From Candidatus Portnoyibacteriota bacterium (lineage in GTDB: Bacteria > Patescibacteriota > Minisyncoccia > Portnoybacterales > GWB1-42-6): a stretch of 7,274 bases of DNA. The stretch is from positions 1 through 7,274 of the forward strand of contig JAQUNU010000034.1 in NCBI GenBank assembly GCA_028717445.1. Direction: 5' to 3'. Positions 1 through 6,095 of this stretch are shown piece after piece; position 1 is the stretch's first letter; each line of letters begins with the position of its first letter. Made by a program: the position numbers and the translations under genes. The notes under the pieces are model-generated. The model was given only the letters and a program-made list of their open reading frames with translations, was not told the DNA's origin and did not search any database.

Positions 1-684
1 GGCGCGCGTGATTGCATGACGTATCCACCAGGTGGCGTAAGTCGAGAATTTATATCCCTTGCGCCAGTCGTATTTTTCAACGGCCTTAAAAAGCCCGATA
101 TTTCCTTCTTGGATCAAATCAAGCAAAGTCAAATTAGGACTGCGCCCGACATAACGCTTGGCAATTGAAACAACCAGCCGCAGGTTGGCGGTGATGAGCT
201 GTTGGCGAGCCGCCGGATCCCCCCTTTCGATTCTTTTAGCCAGGTCTATTTCTTGATCCGATTTTAAAAGCGAAACCCGGCCGATCTCCCGCAAATAGAT
301 CTGCACAGAATCTAGAGTTGCCGCGCTTTCCATGCCCTCGGTCACCAAGAGAGGTTTTTTTAATTCTTCCTCGGGAATTTCAAGGGGTTCCGGCTCAAAA
401 ACTTCGCCTGATTCAACAACTTTTATATTGGAAGAATCGAGCTGTTCATAGAGTTTTTCCAGACCGCCAATGTCTCTTTCTATTTGAGGGATCAGATGAA
501 GAATCTCGTTTTCCGTCACAAACCCCTTTTGTCGGCCGCGTTCAATCAGATTTTTCATTTCATCGCCGGAGATAGGTCCCTTTATCCTCACGTCCGCCGG
601 CCGCGATTTTTTTATTTTTTTCGAAAGCAGATTTCTTGCGCGCGGCTTGGGCTGTCTGGCTTTTTTGTTTTTTTTATTTTTCAT
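1..684 (-). CDS. rpoD: Primary RNA polymerase sigma factor (RpoD, sigma-70), N-terminal 228 residues; gene runs off the left edge
   Basis: Housekeeping sigma factor that guides RNA polymerase to -10/-35 promoters. The visible part starts with a very basic Lys/Arg-rich tail (residues 1-35), then a region 1.1-like segment (about 38-92), region 1.2 (DSVQIYLREIGRVSLL, 125-140), region 2.1 (about 155-182), 2.2 (DLIQEGNIGLFKAVEKYD, 189-206), 2.3 (YKFSTYATWW, 211-220) and the start of 2.4 (IRHAITRA). Regions 3 and 4 lie outside the window. The large non-conserved insert of E. coli sigma-70 is absent. The gene begins 22 bases after the dnaG stop, as in the macromolecular synthesis operon. No Shine-Dalgarno sequence precedes the ATG at 684. 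Odd point: residue 223 is His (codon at 18-16), where E. coli has Gln437, which reads promoter position -12; Trp219, Trp220 and Thr226 are kept. Identification is certain; the start is likely. Confidence 0.96.
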   Translation of the reverse strand, partial: MKNKKNKKARQPKPRARNLLSKKIKKSRPADVRIKGPISGDEMKNLIERGRQKGFVTENEILHLIPQIERDIGGLEKLYEQLDSSNIKVVESGEVFEPEPLEIPEEELKKPLLVTEGMESAATLDSVQIYLREIGRVSLLKSDQEIDLAKRIERGDPAARQQLITANLRLVVSIAKRYVGRSPNLTLLDLIQEGNIGLFKAVEKYDWRKGYKFSTYATWWIRHAITRA

Positions 685-706
685 TTATTCAGCTGACTGA
701 TTTAAA

Positions 707-2470
707 TTATTTTTCTAATTCCTCCCGCTGGGAAGCGAGTTTTCTAAATTCCATAATTTTATCCGGTTTATTTTTGTCTGCTTTGATTTCAAAACTTAAA
801 TCCGTCATGGCTTTTCTTACTTTTAAAATTCTAAGTTCTTTAATGCATTCAACCAGTTCCTGTCCAATCTGATCTTGACTGGGAGGAATTTGCTGGCCTT
901 TCAAAGCCAGGAAATCGGTCAGGCTGGCCATCTCCGGAATCAGTTTTTTTCTAAAATTTTTGAGGTTTTTTTCCTCTTTCGCGCAGGCCCGCAGCCGGCA
1001 ACAGATATCGGCCAGATCGGGACTGAAAAAGATATCGTTCGAAGAACCAGAGAAATCTTTCACAAATTCAGGGTAATTCAGCCAAAGCGAAATTATTCTT
1101 TCTTCCAGATCCCTCGTTCTCGTTCTCTTTTTTAAAGCGGGGGTATTATTTTCCTGATTTTCCCGCGAAACCGGCCGATCCCCTGCTTTCATTTTCCGCA
1201 TCTCGGAAAAAAGAATTTTTTCATCGGTTTTGAGCTTTTTTGAAAGCTCGCCTATCCAATGCGCTTGCTCAATTTGATTGGGAATTCTTTTTACGACCGG
1301 CAAAAGAATCTTTCCGATCTGCTTTTTTTCCTCTGCCTTTAGCGCGTTTTTATCTTTAAATTTTTTAAAAACATTATTAAATGAATATTCAACAAAAGGA
1401 GCCGCTTTTTCAACTATTTTTTTCCACTGTTTTGCGTCTTGTTTTATTAAATCAGCCGGATCTTTTTCTTCCATCTGCACAACCCTGACTTCAAAATCAT
1501 CGACCAGTGCCTGATCGATGCTTCGGCGGGTAGCGGTTTGACCGGCGAGATCCGTGTCAAAAGAAAAAATAATATTTGAAGAGTAGCGCTTGATTATTTT
1601 CAGGTGTTCAACGGTCAGAGCCGTGCCCGAAGAAGCCACCGCGTTCTCAACGCCCGCCTGATGCGACATGATGACATCCAAATTTCCTTCAACAAAAACG
1701 CAGGCATCCTGTTGGCGGATCGCCTGCTTGGCAAAATTTAAGCCAAAAAGGACGCGGCTTTTATCATAGAGGAAAGTTTGGGGCGTATTGATATATTTGC
1801 CGGCGGAAGCTTCTTCTTTGCCGAAAATCCGACCCGCAAAACCGATGACTTGACCCTGGATATCAAATATCGGAAACATTATTCGCGATCGGAAGCGATC
1901 GTAAACACGAAAATTCTCCCCCTCTTTTTTAATCACCATCCCCGCGTCAAAAATTTCCTGATGGTTATAGCCCTTTTGTTTTAAAAAATCCGACAGATTT
2001 TGCCAGCCATCAGGTGCCCAACCCAGTCCCCATTTTTTTATTGTTTCGGCCTCAATTCCTCTTTCTTGCTTTAAATACAAATATGCTTTCTGGCCTATTT
2101 TGCTTTCAAGCTGTTTTTTGAAAAAAAGAGATGATAATTGGCAAATTTCATAGAGCCTTCGGCGTTTTGTCTGGATGACCGCGTCTTGTTTTTTCAAGGT
2201 GACACCCGCTCTTTGAGCCAGGATTCGCAACGCGTCGCCGAACTCAAGACCGTCGATCTGTTTAACAAACGCGAAAATATCGCCGCCCGTTCCGCAGCCA
2301 AAACAATGCCAAATCTGACGCTCTTGCGAAACCATAAACGAGGGAGTTTTTTCGGCATGAAAAGGACACCGGGCCCGCCAGTTGCGGCCGGCTTTCTCTA
2401 ATTTGATATACGACCCAATCACCTCCACGATATCGAGCCGGTTTTTAATCTCTTCAACCGGGGAAAACAT
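707..2470 (-). CDS. dnaG: DNA primase DnaG
   Basis: Synthesises RNA primers for DNA replication and docks on the DnaB helicase. Numbering is from the upstream TTG at 2479. The CHC2 zinc-binding domain has Cys38, His41, Cys59 and Cys62 (residues 30-95). The core follows, with the basic motif YDRFRSRIMFPIFD (193-206). The Toprim domain has VEGNLDVI with Glu264 and FDTDLAGQ with Asp308 and Asp310, which bind metal, then DPADLI (340-345). The C-terminal third (about 455-590) fits a helicase-binding domain. Length (587-590) matches the family (E. coli 581). Two starts are possible: TTG at 2479, or ATG at 2470 three codons later. I prefer ATG because the only AAGG-like ribosome site (2485-2482) lies 11 bases before it but only 2 before TTG. 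It is the second gene of a cupredoxin-like/dnaG/rpoD operon. Confidence 0.96.
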   Translation of the reverse strand: MFSPVEEIKNRLDIVEVIGSYIKLEKAGRNWRARCPFHAEKTPSFMVSQERQIWHCFGCGTGGDIFAFVKQIDGLEFGDALRILAQRAGVTLKKQDAVIQTKRRRLYEICQLSSLFFKKQLESKIGQKAYLYLKQERGIEAETIKKWGLGWAPDGWQNLSDFLKQKGYNHQEIFDAGMVIKKEGENFRVYDRFRSRIMFPIFDIQGQVIGFAGRIFGKEEASAGKYINTPQTFLYDKSRVLFGLNFAKQAIRQQDACVFVEGNLDVIMSHQAGVENAVASSGTALTVEHLKIIKRYSSNIIFSFDTDLAGQTATRRSIDQALVDDFEVRVVQMEEKDPADLIKQDAKQWKKIVEKAAPFVEYSFNNVFKKFKDKNALKAEEKKQIGKILLPVVKRIPNQIEQAHWIGELSKKLKTDEKILFSEMRKMKAGDRPVSRENQENNTPALKKRTRTRDLEERIISLWLNYPEFVKDFSGSSNDIFFSPDLADICCRLRACAKEEKNLKNFRKKLIPEMASLTDFLALKGQQIPPSQDQIGQELVECIKELRILKVRKAMTDLSFEIKADKNKPDKIMEFRKLASQREELEK

Positions 2471-2501
2471 CTGGCTCAAGGCCTTGAAATGCGGCCCGGC
2501 A

Positions 2502-2909
2502 TTATTTAATGATTAAAGCCCCTTCGTTGCTTCCGTCTTCGCAGGTGAAATAAACAGTTCCCGGGACTTTGAAATTTTTTGAAAAAGTTTTTCCCGAAGC
2601 GATCGGGTCGGTTTGAAAACCGGTGCCGATGAGCTGCAGGGAAACGCCGCTTTCATTCAACCAATAAACTTTTTCACCGTGATTTATTTCGATGCGCGCG
2701 GGCTCAAAAACGCATCCCTTCCTTATTGTAAAAATATTTTCAGCCGGAATCGTTGAGCCACGCTTAACCGGCAACTGGAGACAGGCCCTGACGTGAACTT
2801 TGGCATTTTTGCAATTCGCATACCAGGTTTCCAAATCATAATTTTGCCAGAGTTGCCAACCGCCGTAAACAACCAAGGCCAAAAGAATTAACCTGAATAA
2901 GAATCCCAT
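2502..2909 (-). CDS. Membrane-anchored cupredoxin-like protein lacking most copper ligands
   Basis: A 135-residue protein with one N-terminal hydrophobic helix (about 4-21), read as a signal anchor that leaves the rest outside the cytoplasm. After a linker with Cys33 and Cys43 comes a cupredoxin-type beta domain (about 57-135), with F-x-P-x-x-I-x-I followed by NHGEKVYWLNESG, then KVPGTVYFTCEDG. Type-1 copper proteins have His shortly after the WxN segment and a C-x2-H-x4-M loop near the end. Here only Cys123 remains: Ser/Leu/Gln occupy the first His region (90-92) and the loop reads C-E-D-G-S-N-E-G. Copper binding is therefore doubtful and a structural or partner-binding role is possible. It is the first gene of the dnaG-rpoD operon, under the promoter at 2978-3006. 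No Shine-Dalgarno sequence precedes its ATG. Fold call fairly sure, function unknown. Confidence 0.8.
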   Translation of the reverse strand: MGFLFRLILLALVVYGGWQLWQNYDLETWYANCKNAKVHVRACLQLPVKRGSTIPAENIFTIRKGCVFEPARIEINHGEKVYWLNESGVSLQLIGTGFQTDPIASGKTFSKNFKVPGTVYFTCEDGSNEGALIIK

Positions 2910-2977
2910 AATTTTGATTTATTTTAAAATTTTCGCCTTAAGGGAAGGCGATTACTTGATTTAATTGACTTATCGAA

Positions 2978-3006
2978 ATTATAGCACTCCGGCTAAATGT
3001 CGTCCA
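2978..3006 (-). promoter_or_regulatory. Sigma-70 promoter for the cupredoxin-like/dnaG/rpoD operon
   Basis: The -35 box TGGACG (3006-3001, 4 of 6 matches) stands 17 bases from a perfect TATAAT (2983-2978). TGC directly before the -10 gives an extended -10 element. Transcription would start near 2971, leaving a leader of about 60 bases with a small hairpin (CGCCTT/AAGGCG, 2953-2937) before the ATG at 2909. Confidence 0.75.
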
Positions 3007-3079
3007 GTCGCATTAAAATCTTATTAAGAATATGATTAAAAACGGATGAATTTTATTAGCCGCTCAAATAAAGGCAAGT

Positions 3080-3113
3080 AAAAACTTAACCGCTTAAGCG
3101 ATCAACCGTTTTT
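3080..3113 (-). terminator. Probable intrinsic terminator overlapping the end of the NUDIX gene
   Basis: On the minus strand TTGATCGC pairs with GCGGTTAA around a TTAA loop (8 pairs with two G-U). The stem extends past a two-base bulge by AAAAAC pairing with GTTTTT, which doubles as the U-tract. It overlaps the last codons and stop of the NUDIX gene. The stem is GC-poor, so strength is uncertain. Confidence 0.42.
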
Positions 3114-3577
3114 ACCTCTTTTTTTCGGATTATATCCCCCGGCCCAAACTCGAATACTCCTTTGACCAGGTTTCCTTTTAAAACTTCCGGCAACCAAAAA
3201 ATGTCATCTGGCCACATCGAATCAAACGGAATTTCATCAATCGAAAACCATTTCGGGTTCATTTCCTCGCTTTCAGCCGGTTCCCCTTCCCATTCCGGAG
3301 CTAAATAAACGTGGACAAGTTGATTCCAATCCTGACTGTGCGGAAAGAAAAAAGCCAGCTCGGCGATTTTCTGGCATTTTTTAATGCTGACGCTTATTTC
3401 TTCTCTTGCTTCTCTTTTGGCGGCCGCTTCTGTTTTTTCTTTTTCAACCTTTCCGCCTACCCCATTCCATCTTCCGGCGCCAAAACCGCGTTTTTTCATG
3501 GCCAAGCAGATCTCGCAAATTTTATTTTCTTTTTTGCGGACCAAAAAAAGAAGAGTTGAATTTCGGAGTTTCTTCAT
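3086..3577 (-). CDS. MTH1-like NUDIX hydrolase, probable 8-oxo-dGTP / oxidised purine NTP diphosphatase
   Basis: Expected to hydrolyse damaged purine nucleoside triphosphates such as 8-oxo-dGTP to the monophosphate in the cytoplasm, so that they are not built into DNA. Length 163 residues. The NUDIX box is G41-x5-E47-x7-R55-E56-A57-R58-E59-E60, with metal-binding Glu56, Glu59 and Glu60. The resemblance to human MTH1 (NUDT1), recalled rather than aligned here, is strong: MKKRGFGAGRWNGVGGKV (27-44) and the MWPDD signature (121-125), which hold the Asn and the two Asp residues that read the purine in MTH1. The loop before Glu47 is one residue shorter than in MTH1. The gene has its own TATAAT boxes just upstream, a very short leader and no Shine-Dalgarno sequence. 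It lies next to the AlkD-type gene, though a putative RNA locus with a terminator separates them. Confidence 0.92.
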   Translation of the reverse strand: MKKLRNSTLLFLVRKKENKICEICLAMKKRGFGAGRWNGVGGKVEKEKTEAAAKREAREEISVSIKKCQKIAELAFFFPHSQDWNQLVHVYLAPEWEGEPAESEEMNPKWFSIDEIPFDSMWPDDIFWLPEVLKGNLVKGVFEFGPGDIIRKKEVKTVDRLSG

Positions 3578-3592
3578 CGTCTTGTTTTAATT

Positions 3593-3603
3593 ATTATATT
3601 ATA
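3593..3603 (-). promoter_or_regulatory. Tandem overlapping -10 boxes for the NUDIX gene
   Basis: Two TATAAT hexamers overlap by one base (3603-3598 and 3598-3593). Candidate -35 boxes at 17 bases are poor (TTTTAT or TTAAAG). Transcription would begin near 3586-3591, only about 10-14 bases before the ATG at 3577, giving a nearly leaderless message. Confidence 0.5.
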
Positions 3604-3659
3604 AGGCCTTTTCAGCTTTAATAAAATGGCAGACAAAATTTTTTTAGCGTCTCTTTTTT

Positions 3660-3699
3660 GTTTTAAAACCCCCAGCTATCCAGCCGGGGGTTTTAAAAC
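3660..3699 (-). terminator. Strong intrinsic terminator ending the putative small RNA
   Basis: An inverted repeat at 3660-3677 and 3682-3699 surrounds a 4-base loop: GTTTTAAAACCCCC, then GCT/AGC at the tip. On the minus strand the one non-Watson-Crick position is a G-U pair; on the plus strand it would be an A-C mismatch, so minus is the better direction. The GGGGGTTTT end gives the U-tract. It may also work in part on the plus strand, where TTTTT follows. Confidence 0.75.
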
Positions 3700-3880
3700 T
3701 TTTTAGATTAAATCGAGTTGAATCAGGCCGCTATGCCTGAGCTAAAAGGCGGCAACCGCCTGAAGGAAAAAATGGTAACCGGTCTCTCGGCGGGCGCCTC
3801 CAAAATGAAGGTGTCCCTTTCATTGTAAATCTTTGCTTCTGTTCTGGTTTCGACAACAATCGTCCAAAAATTAACTTTTA
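3660..3880 (-). ncRNA. Candidate structured small RNA or long leader of unknown family
   Basis: This is most of the 316-base gap between the AlkD-type gene and the NUDIX gene. On the minus strand it is richer in GC than other intergenic stretches and holds successive hairpins: 3822-3806 (TGAA/TTCA plus GG/CC), 3761-3747 (AGGCGG-TTG-CCGCCT), 3739-3724 (CAGGC/GCCTG) and the terminator at 3699-3660. CGATTGTTG (3864-3856) can weakly pair with CAACTCG (3720-3714), which would close the domain. A TTGACA at 3886-3881 could be a -35 box, but no good -10 follows at 16-18 bases. I could not match it to tmRNA, RNase P RNA, SRP RNA, 6S RNA or a common riboswitch. It could instead be the 3' part of the alkD message. 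The 5' end is a guess. Confidence 0.45.
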
Positions 3881-3893
3881 TGTCAATAATTAT

Positions 3894-4601
3894 TTATTTC
3901 CGCATTGCTTTCAATTTTAGATTGGCGGGCATTAGCTCAATCGCGTAACGCAAAGCGGTTCGCGGCATAATCGATTTCTTCTTCATTACATAATCAAAAA
4001 CAGGTTTTACATTAAGCCGGCTAGCTTCTTTTAAAAGCCAGCCATATCCTTTTTGGACCATTTCGTCGTCGTCCAAAAGCAGCGTGTCGGCAATTTCAAA
4101 AACATCCTTCAGCAATTTTCCTCTTTTGGCGGGAATAATCAGCGAAACAGCCGAGGCGCGGCGCATCCAGCCATTATTCGATTCCCCCCAGCTTTTTATT
4201 TCTTTAATCGAATCCGGAAATTTTTGAACAAAATCTCCTATCGTATGGTTGCAAAAACCGTCGCATTTGGCCCAGTTGTTTACATATTTATTTATCCATT
4301 TTTTAAACACCGCCAGATCTTTTGGCGTGGTGAATTTATTAAATTTCGTTCCCCAAAAAGCAACAATTGCCGCCTCCTCGGCGTAATCCGACCGATACAA
4401 TTCCTCACAAATTTCGAAAATTTGTTTTTTAGGGAGATGGGCAATTTTTTTCCAATAATCAGCCGCGATCTTATCGACATTTTTGCCTTTGACGCCGTGG
4501 CATTTCACCGGTTTTTTGAAAAACCGCTGAAAACTTTTTTTTGTTTTTCTATCCGCGGCTTTTTTCAGATCGGAATGGATCTCTTTTGCGAAATTCGACA
4601 T
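3894..4601 (-). CDS. AlkD-family DNA alkylation repair protein
   Basis: A HEAT-like-repeat DNA glycosylase type, expected to remove bulky or positively charged N3/N7-alkylated bases by gripping the DNA backbone without base flipping. Length is 235 residues, all helical in character. Family signatures: NNWAKCDGFC (108-117), WMRRASAVSLI (145-155) and MVQKGYGWLLKEAS (181-194). Trp110, Asp114, Arg147/Arg148 and Trp188 fall almost exactly where B. cereus AlkD has its key Trp109, Asp113, Arg148 and Trp187, so the active site looks intact. The N-terminal 45 residues are very Lys-rich. It has its own TATAAT box, a short leader and no Shine-Dalgarno sequence. The upstream terminator makes it a separate unit from the pseudopilin gene. 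The family is sure; exact substrate range is not. Confidence 0.92.
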   Translation of the reverse strand: MSNFAKEIHSDLKKAADRKTKKSFQRFFKKPVKCHGVKGKNVDKIAADYWKKIAHLPKKQIFEICEELYRSDYAEEAAIVAFWGTKFNKFTTPKDLAVFKKWINKYVNNWAKCDGFCNHTIGDFVQKFPDSIKEIKSWGESNNGWMRRASAVSLIIPAKRGKLLKDVFEIADTLLLDDDEMVQKGYGWLLKEASRLNVKPVFDYVMKKKSIMPRTALRYAIELMPANLKLKAMRK

Positions 4602-4622
4602 TTGGGTTGATTATTTTTATTC

Positions 4623-4628
4623 ATTATA
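4623..4628 (-). promoter_or_regulatory. -10 box of the alkD-like gene
   Basis: A perfect TATAAT lies 21 bases before the ATG at 4601. No convincing -35 box is seen at 17 bases (TTATTC). It follows the pseudopilin terminator directly, which supports a new transcript starting near 4616. Confidence 0.5.
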
Positions 4629-4651
4629 TCAATTTTTTTCGCGCGGAATAA

Positions 4652-4680
4652 AAAAGCCCCGGTAAATCACCAGGGCTTTT
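4652..4680 (-). terminator. Intrinsic terminator of the pseudopilin gene
   Basis: A 12-bp stem AAAAGCCCTGGT / ACCGGGGCTTTT with loop GATTT is followed by T's (GGGGCTTTTTT). The single non-Watson-Crick position is G-U in the minus-strand RNA but C-A on the plus strand, which fixes the direction. It starts 7 bases after the pseudopilin stop. Confidence 0.9.
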
Positions 4681-4687
4681 ATAGAAT

Positions 4688-5221
4688 TTATTCTTCAGAA
4701 ACGCACACCTTGCTTAAAGGGATATTCAGCAGATAATCGTCTTCGTTCTCAAAAATTCCATCAGGCCCCGCGGAACGAATGGAATCGTTGCGGCAATCAT
4801 TCGGTCCGGTTTCTCCTTCGTTTTCATTCAAGCCATAAGGCGCGCCCCAGGGATCCCGGTTTATTCGATCAGCCAATCCTTCAGCGCCTCCCTCGGTGGC
4901 ATCTTCGATTGCCTCCACGGCCTCAAGCCAATGAATATAGCAAGGATCGCTTCCCGGGATATTTTGGACATTGCGGCCCACGCAATCACAGATGGTGCAA
5001 TCAGTGCCTGTTATTTCTTCCAGGGTTTCGCCGGTCACGCCCTGTGCCACGACCGCCATTTTTGCAAATTCCTCGATTTCTGATTTAGCTTTCGCTATTT
5101 TTGCCTGTTCTTTGGCACTACGCATTTGCGCGAACACGATGGTGGATAAAATTCCCAAAATTGCCAAAACCACCAACAATTCAATTAAAGAAAATCCCTT
5201 TTTTGTTATTTTTGAATCCAT
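4688..5221 (-). CDS. Prepilin-type pseudopilin, GspG-like, cysteine-rich
   Basis: A secreted pilin-like subunit of a type IV pilus or type II secretion-like filament. The N-terminus is a class III signal: KKG9|FSLIELLVVLAILGILSTIV, with prepilin peptidase cleavage expected after Gly9, methylation of Phe10 and Glu14 as the conserved Glu5 of the mature protein. The hydrophobic helix covers 10-30. The C-terminal part carries a GspG-type signature, RDPWGAPYGLNENEGE (122-137) and SAGPDGIFENEDDYLL (150-165), an acidic loop that binds calcium in GspG. Unusual are six cysteines, including a C-x2-C-x-C cluster (75, 78, 80), plus 94, 143 and 173. It stands alone between its own promoter and terminator, away from assembly genes. 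Whether it is a major or minor subunit cannot be told. Confidence 0.9.
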   Translation of the reverse strand: MDSKITKKGFSLIELLVVLAILGILSTIVFAQMRSAKEQAKIAKAKSEIEEFAKMAVVAQGVTGETLEEITGTDCTICDCVGRNVQNIPGSDPCYIHWLEAVEAIEDATEGGAEGLADRINRDPWGAPYGLNENEGETGPNDCRNDSIRSAGPDGIFENEDDYLLNIPLSKVCVSEE

Positions 5222-5266
5222 TTTTTTAAAAAATTAAATAAGCTCCAAAAATGAACCTTTTACAAT

Positions 5267-5295
5267 ATTATAAAACATTTTGTTTTAACAAGCAA
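5267..5295 (-). promoter_or_regulatory. Promoter of the pseudopilin gene
   Basis: TTGCTT (5295-5290) is 17 bases from a perfect TATAAT (5272-5267). Transcription would start near 5260, with a leader of about 40 bases. The leader contains GGAGCT at 5246-5241, too far (19 bases) from the ATG to act as a normal ribosome site. Confidence 0.65.
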
Positions 5296-5360
5296 AAAGA
5301 CCGATCGCGCTTTTCCCGCCTTTTAATCATAAAGCCCTTTGACTATCTCTTTCAGCATTT

Positions 5361-6095
5361 TTAGCGTGAAGTCCAGCCGCCATCGACTACGATTGTTTGG
5401 CCGGTGATATAGCTGGATTTATCTGACGCCAAAAAAATTACGGCGTTGGCGATATCTTCTGGCTCGCCCATTCTGGCCAAAGGAATGGCGGCAATAGTTT
5501 GTTTCCGGGCTTCTTCGGTTGATTTGGCGCCCGGAGTGTTAATCGCGCCCGGAGCCACGCCATTGACGGTTATTTTCTTTGGCGCCAGCTCCAAAGCCAA
5601 AGCTCGGATTATCCCATTGATTCCGCTTTTGGAAGCGCAGTAATGCACCAATCCTTCAAAGCCGATGAACGAAGCAATGGAAGATACATTTATTATCCGG
5701 CCGCCCTCCGGCATTATTTTCAGAGCTTCTTGAGAACAAATAAATACGCTTTTCAAATTGACATCGATAACTTTATCCCAGTCGCTTTCCTGCATTTTTT
5801 CAAAGGGAACAAAAGGGAAAATCCCCGCGTTATTCACCAGAACGTCAATTCGTCCGAATTCTTTAGCTGTCTCGGAAAAAAGATTTTCCACTTCGGCTTT
5901 TTTTGACACGTCGCATTTAACGGCCAACGCTTTTACACCGCCTGATTTTAATTCCTCCGCAACTTTTCCAACGTCTTCTTGATTAAGATCAGCCACGACC
6001 GCATTATATCCTTCTTGCGCCAAAGCCAGGACGATAGCTTTTCCAATCCCTCTTCCGGCGCCGGTGACAACTGCTGTTTTGTTTGTTATCGGCAT
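5361..6095 (-). CDS. Classical short-chain dehydrogenase/reductase (FabG-like fold), probably NAD-dependent
   Basis: An oxidoreductase of 244 residues, the typical length for a classical SDR. The Rossmann motif is TGAGRGIG (11-18), NNAG is at 88-91, and the catalytic tetrad is Asn113, Ser139, Tyr152 and Lys156 (YCASK). PGAINTP (182-188) and the C-terminal GQTIVVDGG (232-240) are also typical. Asp36 at the end of the second beta strand (VVADLN) favours NAD(H) over NADP(H), which argues against a standard FabG of fatty acid synthesis; a sugar- or hydroxyacid-type dehydrogenase is equally possible. Substrate cannot be told from sequence and the neighbours do not help. It has its own promoter, partly inside the terminator of the upstream gene, and AAGGAG lies unusually far (19-21 bases) from the ATG. 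Confidence 0.92.
   Translation of the reverse strand: MPITNKTAVVTGAGRGIGKAIVLALAQEGYNAVVADLNQEDVGKVAEELKSGGVKALAVKCDVSKKAEVENLFSETAKEFGRIDVLVNNAGIFPFVPFEKMQESDWDKVIDVNLKSVFICSQEALKIMPEGGRIINVSSIASFIGFEGLVHYCASKSGINGIIRALALELAPKKITVNGVAPGAINTPGAKSTEEARKQTIAAIPLARMGEPEDIANAVIFLASDKSSYITGQTIVVDGGWTSR

Noticed and set aside
3731..3823. A 30-codon frame on the minus strand (MKGTPSFWRRPP...) inside the RNA candidate
   Set aside because: Its codons coincide with the hairpin arms, it has no ribosome site, and its composition (Pro, Arg, Trp) looks like translated structured RNA.
3733..3828. A 31-codon frame on the plus strand (MPELKGGNRL...)
   Set aside because: No promoter or ribosome site on that strand and the terminator wobble argues for minus transcription; likely chance in a GC-rich stretch.
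3841..3865. GGTTTCGAC on the plus strand, resembling the 5' end of tmRNA
   Set aside because: No tRNA-like 3' end, tag frame or T-arm follows on the plus strand, and the sequence runs into the antisense of the AlkD-type gene.
3881..3886. TTGACA as a complete promoter for the RNA candidate
   Set aside because: A perfect -35 consensus, but nothing close to TATAAT at 16-18 bases, so I do not list it as a promoter.
4053..4610. A 185-codon open frame on the plus strand
   Set aside because: It is antisense to the AlkD-type gene, which has clear family motifs in order; the plus-strand product is Phe-rich and has no recognisable domain.
5294..5324. Possible terminator of the SDR gene (AAAAGGC/GTCTTTT on minus strand)
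   Set aside because: Seven mostly A-T pairs enclose a 16-base loop; too weak, and it overlaps the pseudopilin -35 box.
5323..5358. An 11-residue frame MLKEIVKGLYD right after the SDR stop
   Set aside because: Too short to judge, without ribosome site; likely chance.
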